DNA of 5,580 nt from Gemmatimonadota bacterium (lineage in GTDB: Bacteria > Gemmatimonadota > Gemmatimonadetes > Longimicrobiales > Gaopeijiaceae), in NCBI GenBank assembly GCA_030618065.1, contig JAUXEE010000163.1, forward strand, positions 1 to 5,580, in the 5' to 3' direction. A program made the translations under genes and the position numbers. The notes beneath the pieces are model-generated. The model was not told where the DNA came from. It was given only the letters and a program-made list of their open reading frames with translations, and ran no database searches. Below, piece by piece: positions 1 to 5,329 of this stretch; position 1 is the stretch's first letter; each line of letters begins with the position of its first letter.

Positions 1-60
1 GAGTAGATACAGGATGAGGACGCCGGAGAGGGCTCCGAATATCTTGGCCCCGAGCTTCAC
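1..60 (-). CDS. Partial exported or membrane protein, N-terminus only
   Basis: Only the first 20 codons are in the window. The gene starts with GTG at 60-58 and continues past the left edge. The visible residues are a short basic start (MKLGAK) followed by an unbroken hydrophobic run (IFGALSGVLILYLL), which is a signal peptide or first membrane helix. The start is supported by a GGGGAG ribosome-binding site at 74-69 with an 8-base spacer. Its first bases overlap the TGA of the upstream zinc-ribbon gene (GTGA), so the two are almost certainly co-transcribed and translationally coupled. The family cannot be named from 20 residues. Confidence 0.6.
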   Translation of the reverse strand, partial: MKLGAKIFGALSGVLILYLL

Positions 61-449
61 CGGGGCGACTCCCCCCCGGGTCCATTCCAGGGAATGGGAG
101 TGGTCAGACGGGACTCATGGTTGCATCCGTCGCAGGGGACGGTCATGACGGGCCGGAGTGGAGTGCCGGGATTCAGAGAAAGAGCCCCGCCACACTTAGG
201 GCAGACTCCCTGGAATGAGAGGATGGTGAATCGCTCCTTCCACTTTCTCAGTCCCAAGAAGCCCCCGATTCCCAGAACCGCCACTACCCACGGCGCATGG
301 GGAGGAACCAGACCTACCGCCGGCGCCAGAAGAAGACCTCCTCCGAAGAAGGCCGACGCCCGAAGGCCCCGCCAAGCGGTGGAGCGAGGAAGGACCTCGA
401 TTCGGGCGGAAGTGCTGGGAAATCCGAAGAGGGAGATCGTTCCTTCCAT
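57..449 (-). CDS. Two-helix membrane protein with C-terminal zinc ribbon
   Basis: This is a 130-residue protein that I do not recognise as a named family. After about 30 N-terminal residues there are two hydrophobic segments, roughly residues 31-50 and 54-67, joined by a short proline-rich turn (VPPHAP). A basic stretch (LRKWKER) follows, which by the positive-inside rule would place the C-terminal part in the cytoplasm. The C-terminal third contains a CPKC knuckle (Cys83, Cys86) and a CDGC knuckle (Cys106, Cys109), the arrangement of a single zinc ribbon. The ATG at 449 is the only ATG in this frame downstream of the in-frame stop at 485-483. Its only purine-rich stretch (GAAGG) lies too close to the ATG to act as a normal ribosome-binding site. 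The gene ends in a GTGA overlap with the next gene, so it is the first gene of an operon. The binding partner is unknown, and the ribbon could bind protein or nucleic acid. Confidence 0.65.
   Translation of the reverse strand: MEGTISLFGFPSTSARIEVLPRSTAWRGLRASAFFGGGLLLAPAVGLVPPHAPWVVAVLGIGGFLGLRKWKERFTILSFQGVCPKCGGALSLNPGTPLRPVMTVPCDGCNHESRLTTPIPWNGPGGESPR
69..74 (-). promoter_or_regulatory. Ribosome-binding site for the overlapping downstream gene
   Basis: On the minus strand GGGGAG at 74-69 lies 8 bases before the GTG at 60. It sits inside the last codons of the zinc-ribbon gene (Gly-Glu-Ser-Pro-Arg-stop), so ribosomes ending there are placed to restart on the next gene. It decides the start of the partial gene. 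Confidence 0.5.
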
Positions 450-457
450 GCCTTCAG

Positions 458-486
458 AGTATCCGAAATGGTGAAAAGGGTTTCAG
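458..486 (-). promoter_or_regulatory. Possible sigma-70-type promoter for the zinc-ribbon operon
   Basis: Read on the minus strand, CTGAAA (486-481) and GATACT (463-458) are separated by exactly 17 bases. Each matches the -35 and -10 consensus at 4 of 6 positions. Transcription would then begin near 451, only about 2 bases before the ATG at 449. That agrees with the lack of a well-spaced ribosome-binding site and suggests a leaderless transcript. The matches are weak, so this is a candidate only. Confidence 0.3.
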
Positions 487-527
487 AATCGGCTCCAACT
501 CAGAAGATTCGTCATCTGAGGTGAGAA

Positions 528-533
528 TATACT
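528..533 (+). promoter_or_regulatory. Possible -10 element for the barrel and hydrolase genes
   Basis: TATACT matches the -10 consensus at 5 of 6 positions and is one of the few AT-rich spots in the intergenic region. No convincing -35 box lies 16-18 bases upstream. If used, transcription would start near 540. That would exclude the GTG at 521 as a start codon and favour the GTG at 557 or 575 for the downstream gene. Confidence 0.3.
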
Positions 534-574
534 CATGGGTCCGGGAAGCCAAAACCGTGGAAGCTGATCCCAAA

Positions 575-1189
575 GTGAGCCGAGTCCTGGGAGTCCGGAG
601 GTGGATCGTAGCAGCCTCGTTGGGTTGGGGCCTTCTTCTGGCCCCGGATCTCCTTTCGGCGCAGGAGGGGGCCTATGCCTTCCAGATCCGGGGGGGTGGG
701 ACTTTTCCCGTGACGGACTTCCGAAACGACGCTCAGGGGTGGGAAGGGGAGACTGGTATGGGGACTCCCCTGGGCATGGGGTTCACCTTCCCCCTGTATT
801 GGTTTTTCGGTGGATACCTGGGCTTCAGTCAGCACCGCTTCGCCTGTGACGAAGATGTATGCTGGAAAGGAGAGCCTTGGGTCTCTACCGGATTCGACGT
901 CGCTCTCCGAGTTGTGGTGGGGGACAGGGGAATCAGGCCGTGGGTTCAGGGTGGACTTCACACCCATCGAATCGAGGGCAGGGTCTCGGAGGGGAAGAGA
1001 ATCCAGAGTCTCCATTCCGAAGGCGGTGGCGGATACGAGGTCGGCGGAGGACTCCTGGTGCAAGTGGGGGAGAGGATGAGCCTGAGCCCGGGTGTCCGGT
1101 ATGGCTCCGGGGATGTTCCATTCTCAGCCAGGCCGACCATGAGCCTTCGCTACCTGGTGTTCGACCTCGGGTTGGTGGTAGGCTTCTAG
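575..1189 (+). CDS. Exported outer-membrane beta-barrel-like protein
   Basis: The predicted product is a 204-residue exported protein, probably a small barrel in the outer membrane; its function is unknown. With the GTG at 575 it begins with a typical signal peptide: MSRVLGVRRW, then a hydrophobic core, then a likely cut after LLSAQ. The mature part has the alternating glycine- and aromatic-rich pattern of antiparallel barrel strands (for example YAFQIRGGGTFPVTDF near its start and LRYLVFDLGLVVGF at its end). It finishes with a terminal phenylalanine, which is the usual signal recognised by the BAM assembly machinery. Two cysteines lie close together (CDEDVC) and could form a disulfide in a loop. 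The start is uncertain: the same frame is open from GTG codons at 521 and 557, which would put an unusually long hydrophilic stretch before the signal peptide. It probably shares a transcript with the hydrolase gene 96 bases downstream. No named family could be assigned. Confidence 0.65.
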   Translation: MSRVLGVRRWIVAASLGWGLLLAPDLLSAQEGAYAFQIRGGGTFPVTDFRNDAQGWEGETGMGTPLGMGFTFPLYWFFGGYLGFSQHRFACDEDVCWKGEPWVSTGFDVALRVVVGDRGIRPWVQGGLHTHRIEGRVSEGKRIQSLHSEGGGGYEVGGGLLVQVGERMSLSPGVRYGSGDVPFSARPTMSLRYLVFDLGLVVGF

Positions 1190-1273
1190 GGAATCTCCGA
1201 AAAGGTGGGGTGCGGAGGTTCCCGGAGGCCGGCAGGGGGATGGGTGGAAGTCTTGGAGGATTCCGCTCCGAAG

Positions 1274-1279
1274 AGGAGG
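1274..1279 (+). promoter_or_regulatory. Strong ribosome-binding site of the alpha/beta hydrolase gene
   Basis: AGGAGG lies 6 bases before the ATG at 1286. A second ATG at 1282 sits between them in another frame, but it is only 2 bases from the site and opens a frame with no domain-like protein. The start at 1286 gives a clean signal peptide, so it is preferred. Confidence 0.6.
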
Positions 1280-1285
1280 ACATGA

Positions 1286-3364
1286 ATGAAGAGGCGCAGA
1301 GGCAACCTCCCCAAGTGTGCTCAAAAGGGTGTCCTTCTTTTCTTCGCCCTGGCCGCGCAGCTCCCGGGGGAGCCGGCCAGGGCCGAGGTCGTGCGCGTCC
1401 AGGTCGATCGAAGAGAGGACGTTCTCGGGGGGAAAGAGTGGGGATCTTCCGGGGCTTATGAAAAACTCGTGGGCCGAGTCTATTTTGCCTTCGATCCCAC
1501 GAATCCCGCCAACGCTCGGGTGGTGGACTTACAGTGGGCGCCCAGGAATGGGGATGGGATGGTGGAAGCGTGGGCCGACTTCATGGTTCTTCAGCCCAAA
1601 GACCCGTCCCGTCGCCGAGGTGTCGCCTGGGTAGAGGTCAGCAACCGGGGAGGGAAGGCAAGCCTACGGTACTTCAACCAGGCTGGCCGGGGCGCCCCCG
1701 ATCCGACAGAAGAGTCGGATTTTGGGGATGGGCTCCTCCTGAACCAGGGCCTCACCCTCATCTGGCTCGGATGGCAGTGGGACGTGCCGGAGCGGGAGGG
1801 CCTCCTTCGGCTTCATGTTCCGCTGGCTCGGCTTCCGGGTGGGTCCATCGAAGGGTTGGTGAGGGCCGATTGGACCGTTGATGAGGACACCGAAATCCTC
1901 CAATTGGGGCACCGGGATCATCGAGCATACTCGGCCAGTTCAGCCGACGACTCTGAACAGATTCTCACAGTCCGTTCTGGACGGATGGCTCCCCGCGAGG
2001 TGATCCCCCGGGATAGCTGGTGGCTCTTGCCGGCTCGAGAGGGGCAGGAGGAAGGAGAGCAGGAGGCCCAGCTGACACGGATCGCGTTGGAAGGCGGGTT
2101 CAGAGCCGGGAACATCTACGAGTTCGTGTATCGATCGCAGGATCCCCGGGTGGTGGGGCTGGGGTTGGCGGCCATCCGGGATGTCATTTCCTACGCGAAG
2201 TATGAGTTGAACAGCCTCTTCCCCGTCAACCTGGGGGTGGCTTTCGGGGTTTCCCAGACCGGTCGCTTCCTGAGGCACTTCCTCTACCAGGGATTCAACA
2301 CCGACGAGGGAGGCAGGAAAGCCTTCGATGGAATGCTGATCCACACCGCCGGGGCCGGGCGAGGCAGCTTCAACCACCGTTTCGGCCAGCCCTCCCGGGA
2401 CGCTCACCGGTACTCCGCTTTCTTCTATCCCACGGATCTCTTCCCCTTCACCAGTCGAACCCAAAGAGACCCGGTATCGGGAAGAGAGGAGGGGCTCTTT
2501 TCCGCTCAGCGGCCCGAGCATCTTCCCCTGGTCTTCTATACCAACACCGGATACGAGTACTGGGGGCGAGCCGCGTCGTTGATCCACACCTCGGTGGGTG
2601 GGACCCAGGACATCGAACCCATGGAGAACGAGCGGATCTATCATCTGGCTAGCGCCCAGCATTCTGGATGGAGATTTCCCCCCGACGAAAATGCCCGAAT
2701 GAGCGAGGACGGGATCCCCGTCTACCGGGGCAACCCTCTGGACCTGTCCTTCCCCCTTCGTTCCCTGGCCCTCAGGCTCGTGGATTGCGTGGAGGGAGAC
2801 CGGGACCCCGCACCGAGCGCTTTCCCAAGGATCGGGGATGGAACTCTCGTCCCCTCCACGGGCCTCGCCTTTCCGAAGATCCCTGGTGTTTCGCCTCCGA
2901 AGGTCATCCATGAAGCCTACCGAGTAGACTACGGCCCCCGCTGGTGGACCGAGGGAATCGTGGACCGCCAGCCACCCGAGCTGGGGCCTGCTTTTCCTTC
3001 CATGGTGTCCCAGGTGGACGGCCTCGGAAACGAGGTCGCTGGAGTCAGGAGTTGGGAGATCAGGGCGCCTCTGGGCACGTACGTGCCTTGGAATCTTCGG
3101 TGGGGATATGTCGGGGGGACGGAAGAGTTGACCGATTTCCGTGGGACCTTCATCCCCCTTTCCAGGACCGAGGAAGAACGGGAGGCCCTGGGCGATCCCC
3201 GCCCCAGCGTCGAGGCCCTCTACGCCAGCAAGGACGTCTACCTGGAGAGAGTCCGGGTCGCCACCAGGGAGCTGGTGAGGGACGGCTTCCTTTTGCCGGG
3301 GGACGCAGGTGCGGTCGTGGAGCTGGCCGACCTTCGCTGGGATTGGATGATGGGCGCAGGGTAG
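1286..3364 (+). CDS. Exported alpha/beta hydrolase, Abhydrolase_10-like (PF20091)
   Basis: This 692-residue protein is probably a secreted or periplasmic esterase-like hydrolase; its substrate is unknown. It starts with a basic signal peptide (MKRRRG, then VLLFFALAAQL) with a likely cut after PARA near residue 33. The centre carries the family hallmark GVSQTGRFLRHF, a nucleophile elbow with Ser323 as the probable catalytic serine, followed by GFNTDEGGRKAFDGML and a histidine-glycine-rich segment. Further on, YEYWGRAASLIHT (Glu424) and HLASAQHSGW (His459) resemble conserved blocks of this family, and I infer Ser323-Glu424-His459 as the triad. The N-terminal 300 residues form the large beta-rich part seen in such proteins, and the full length is in keeping with the family. 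The fourth elbow position after Ser is Thr-Gly, where family members often have Ser-Gly. The gene follows the barrel gene, and a GC-rich hairpin lies just after its stop. The family call rests on remembered motifs, not a search. Confidence 0.85.
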   Translation: MKRRRGNLPKCAQKGVLLFFALAAQLPGEPARAEVVRVQVDRREDVLGGKEWGSSGAYEKLVGRVYFAFDPTNPANARVVDLQWAPRNGDGMVEAWADFMVLQPKDPSRRRGVAWVEVSNRGGKASLRYFNQAGRGAPDPTEESDFGDGLLLNQGLTLIWLGWQWDVPEREGLLRLHVPLARLPGGSIEGLVRADWTVDEDTEILQLGHRDHRAYSASSADDSEQILTVRSGRMAPREVIPRDSWWLLPAREGQEEGEQEAQLTRIALEGGFRAGNIYEFVYRSQDPRVVGLGLAAIRDVISYAKYELNSLFPVNLGVAFGVSQTGRFLRHFLYQGFNTDEGGRKAFDGMLIHTAGAGRGSFNHRFGQPSRDAHRYSAFFYPTDLFPFTSRTQRDPVSGREEGLFSAQRPEHLPLVFYTNTGYEYWGRAASLIHTSVGGTQDIEPMENERIYHLASAQHSGWRFPPDENARMSEDGIPVYRGNPLDLSFPLRSLALRLVDCVEGDRDPAPSAFPRIGDGTLVPSTGLAFPKIPGVSPPKVIHEAYRVDYGPRWWTEGIVDRQPPELGPAFPSMVSQVDGLGNEVAGVRSWEIRAPLGTYVPWNLRWGYVGGTEELTDFRGTFIPLSRTEEEREALGDPRPSVEALYASKDVYLERVRVATRELVRDGFLLPGDAGAVVELADLRWDWMMGAG

Positions 3365-3379
3365 AAGACCCAGAATCGC

Positions 3380-3407
3380 GGGCCCCGACCGTCCTGGCTC
3401 GGGGCCC
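3380..3407. terminator. Bidirectional terminator hairpin between convergent genes
   Basis: Arms 3380-3388 (GGGCCCCGA) and 3399-3407 (TCGGGGCCC) are a perfect 9-bp inverted repeat around a 10-base loop. The hairpin sits in the 58-base gap between the stops of the hydrolase and the M20 gene. Neither side has a good run of T, though the minus-strand side is somewhat T-rich (GATTCTGGGTCTTCT), so it may work mainly as a strong GC stem or as a 3'-end stabiliser. Confidence 0.6.
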
Positions 3408-3422
3408 CACTCGTTACCCTCG

Positions 3423-5027
3423 TCACTTACCTCCACCGACTGCCGCAGGCTTCTCCAGTACTGGATAGATGACCCCAAGCTGCTCCAGATAGCTGTCGAA
3501 ACGGGTGGGATCGTACTTGAGTGGCTCCAGGAGGGGTCGATACCGCTCCATTTTTTCCGCGTTCAGGAAGATGGGGGGCTCGGTTCCCTCGGGGAGGAGA
3601 GATTCCCAGGTGTAGTCCTTGGTGGTCACCTCTCGATGGTGGGTCCAAGCCTCTTCGACCAGGTCGGGCCTGGACACGATGTCGATGGCCGTCAGCCCGA
3701 TGACCCTGGATCCGTAGTTGGCCCCCTTGTGGGCGATGGGGGTGGCCATGGCGATCCCTGCGGACCAGTGATGGAAGGTGGTTCCCGGAATATTGCCCGG
3801 GTACCGGAGGCGAATGGTGGGGACGTTCCAGGACACCTCGGCGATATCGTCACTCCCGCCTCCCATACCCTGACTGGATTCCCTCAGGCTGTCCTGCAGC
3901 TCGGTCCGAAGACCGGTGGTGTCCCGGCCCATCATCTTCTGAACGGCCTTTGCGAAGGCCTGATCGTCCTCGCTCCACTCCGGCAATCCTACCGCTTGGA
4001 TATTCGCGTGCATGACCTCCGCCAAAGGCTTGCTCATGTTGGATGGCCAGGCGGCCCCCAGGGGACGTTCTTCCACGGTGGTTCCGGTCATCATGGCGGC
4101 GGCCTCAGCCATGGTCTGTCCCAATTCATGGAGCGCCTTGATGCGGGGGTAGTCCAGCTCCCGGAAGTAGTACCACACCGTGGCCTCCGACGGCACCACA
4201 TTGGGTTGGTTTCCGCCATGAAGGATGATGGAGTGGGAGCGTTGCTGAAGGCGGAGGTGCTCCCGGCGGAAGTTCCACCCGATGTCCATGAGCTCGGCGG
4301 CGTCCAGGGCACTCCGGCCCAACCAAGGAGATCCGGCGGAATGGGCCGACTGGCCGCTGAAGGTGAACATGGTGGACACCAGCCCCGAGCCGCTGATTCC
4401 GTAGCCCGTCGTCAGGTTGTTGCTGATGTGGGTCGAGAGCATGATGTCCATGTCCTGGAAGAGGCCCGCCGTCACCATGTAGTTGCGGCTGGCTACCAGC
4501 TCTTCGGCGACCCCGGGGATCACCTTCAGCGTTCCCTCCAGGCCGTGACGCTCCATGACCCGTTTGGTGGCGATGGCTGCCACCACATCAACGGCCGCGG
4601 TACTGTTGTGGCCCTCTCCATGGCCGGGCCCCATGGGGATGAGTGGCTCCTGCCAGGGGACCCCCGGTTTCTGGGACGTCTCCGGGAGACCGTCGATGTC
4701 TCCCATGAAACCCACGACGGGTTTTCCTGAGCCCCACCTTCCCACGTAACAGGTGGGCATCCCGGCGCAGCCCCGCTCCACCGTGAATCCTTCCCGCTCC
4801 AGGATCCCTGTGACGTAGTCCAGGGTCCAGAACTCCTGAAAGCCCAACTCACTATAGGAGAAGAGCATGTCCACCATCTCCTGGCTCAGCTTCTGGAGCT
4901 CGGGTGAAGTCACTTCGGCCAGGACCTCGGCCTTCAGCGTCTCCAACTCCTGGCCCCGGAGCTGAATCGGGGATATGAGAGCAAGTCCAAGGACCCAGGT
5001 CAGGGAAAAACGGGCGGGGGACATCAT
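3423..5027 (-). CDS. Exported M20-family amidohydrolase, AbgB-like
   Basis: This 534-residue enzyme should hydrolyse an amide bond in an N-acyl or aminobenzoyl-glutamate-like compound outside the cytoplasm; the true substrate is unknown. The signal peptide (FSLTWVLGLALISPIQ) is likely cut after LRGQ near residue 26. M20 features follow in order: GFMGDIDGLPE (106-116), GHGEGHN (135-141), the catalytic-pair region GVAEEL (Glu175, Glu176), THISNN (His200), the dimerisation-domain block GQSAHSAGSPWLGRSALDA (225-243), NVVPSEATVWYYFRE (276-290), GSDDIAEVSW (391-400) and FHHWSAG (His419/His420). Family members typically have Cys at position 138, where this protein has Glu. About 70 residues extend beyond the usual end of the fold. 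The start at 5027 is preferred because AAGGAGG lies 7 bases before it and the signal peptide follows at once. An upstream GTG-type start at 5135 would add 36 residues without function. It converges on the alpha/beta hydrolase gene. Confidence 0.88.
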   Translation of the reverse strand: MMSPARFSLTWVLGLALISPIQLRGQELETLKAEVLAEVTSPELQKLSQEMVDMLFSYSELGFQEFWTLDYVTGILEREGFTVERGCAGMPTCYVGRWGSGKPVVGFMGDIDGLPETSQKPGVPWQEPLIPMGPGHGEGHNSTAAVDVVAAIATKRVMERHGLEGTLKVIPGVAEELVASRNYMVTAGLFQDMDIMLSTHISNNLTTGYGISGSGLVSTMFTFSGQSAHSAGSPWLGRSALDAAELMDIGWNFRREHLRLQQRSHSIILHGGNQPNVVPSEATVWYYFRELDYPRIKALHELGQTMAEAAAMMTGTTVEERPLGAAWPSNMSKPLAEVMHANIQAVGLPEWSEDDQAFAKAVQKMMGRDTTGLRTELQDSLRESSQGMGGGSDDIAEVSWNVPTIRLRYPGNIPGTTFHHWSAGIAMATPIAHKGANYGSRVIGLTAIDIVSRPDLVEEAWTHHREVTTKDYTWESLLPEGTEPPIFLNAEKMERYRPLLEPLKYDPTRFDSYLEQLGVIYPVLEKPAAVGGGK

Positions 5028-5034
5028 TGAGGTG

Positions 5035-5041
5035 CCTCCTT
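5035..5041 (-). promoter_or_regulatory. Ribosome-binding site that fixes the M20 gene start
   Basis: On the minus strand AAGGAGG at 5041-5035 is followed by a 7-base spacer and then ATG at 5027-5025 (with a second ATG directly after). It is a near-perfect Shine-Dalgarno sequence and rules in the shorter protein over the longer open frame that begins at 5135. Confidence 0.7.
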
Positions 5042-5105
5042 GAGGTTCCTGGCCGGAGAATCGGCATGGGCGGCCCCTTCTGGGAGCCAGCACCGGACGG
5101 AGCCG

Positions 5106-5135
5106 AATATGGCTGGTCCAGGCCAGGACGGGCAA
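5106..5135 (-). promoter_or_regulatory. Weak candidate promoter upstream of the M20 gene
   Basis: Read on the minus strand, TTGCCC (5135-5130) and CATATT (5111-5106) are 18 bases apart and each matches consensus at 4 of 6 positions. It would give a leader of about 70 bases before the ATG at 5027. It is the best AT-rich pair I could find in this gap, but the support is slight. Confidence 0.22.
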
Positions 5136-5313
5136 CAGAATCCCTTCTTTCCTCAGCGGACGTAAGAATGCACACGGCCAGCACCATGGAGGTGCCGGTG
5201 ATGATTCAGCTCTACCTGACTCGGGATGCGGAACGAGTGATAGCCGCCATGGGAACGTGGACGACGCCCTGGCAGCCCAGATCTCTCAAACGATTTTCGA
5301 TTACCGCGTGGTA

Positions 5314-5329
5314 GGGCGGATCACCGCCC
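5314..5329. terminator. Short GC hairpin at the end of the M14 remnant
   Basis: GGGCGG (5314-5319) and CCGCCC (5324-5329) form a perfect 6-bp stem with a 4-base ATCA loop. It spans the stop codon of the M14 remnant, with no T-run on either side. It may be the old terminator of that gene, but a stem this short in GC-rich DNA can arise by chance. Confidence 0.25.

Larger units (their letters stand above)
5028..5320. other. Gap of about 290 bases without a convincing gene
   Basis: This region separates the M20 start from the end of the M14 remnant. The part near the M20 gene holds its ribosome-binding site and a weak promoter. Plus-strand frames in 5150-5334 give short protein-like stretches (for example PVMIQLYLTRDAERVIAAM, then in another frame VDDALAAQISQTIFDYRVV) with no recognisable family and no ribosome-binding site. 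They may be the worn remains of another gene or chance. No tRNA, repeat or mobile-element end was seen. Confidence 0.4.

Noticed and set aside
94..474. 126-residue plus-strand frame opposite the zinc-ribbon gene
   Set aside because: It is strongly Arg- and Pro-rich with no features, whereas the opposite strand encodes two membrane segments and four well-placed cysteines.
533..1063. 176-residue minus-strand frame opposite the barrel gene
   Set aside because: It has no motifs or hydrophobic segments and lies opposite a gene with a signal peptide and terminal-phenylalanine barrel pattern.
859..1461. 200-residue plus-strand frame across the barrel gene end and the hydrolase start
   Set aside because: The translation is a low-complexity run of Gly, Arg and Pro, overlaps two better-supported genes in another frame, and contains the out-of-frame ATG at 1282 that sits too near the ribosome-binding site.
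1940..3478. 512-residue open frame on the minus strand opposite the alpha/beta hydrolase
   Set aside because: It is antisense to a gene with clear family motifs and a strong ribosome-binding site. Its translation is rich in Pro, Gly, Arg and Ser with no domain features, as expected from GC-biased codon positions. It also runs into the M20 gene's 3' end.
3636..4730. 364-residue open frame on the plus strand opposite the M20 gene
   Set aside because: It is the mirror of M20 codons, with a His-, Gly- and Val-rich translation, no signal or motif, and no credible ribosome-binding site.
5028..5135. N-terminal extension of the M20 protein to a start at 5135
   Set aside because: The extra 36 residues are Arg- and Pro-rich and would bury the signal peptide, while a near-perfect ribosome-binding site sits 7 bases before the ATG at 5027.
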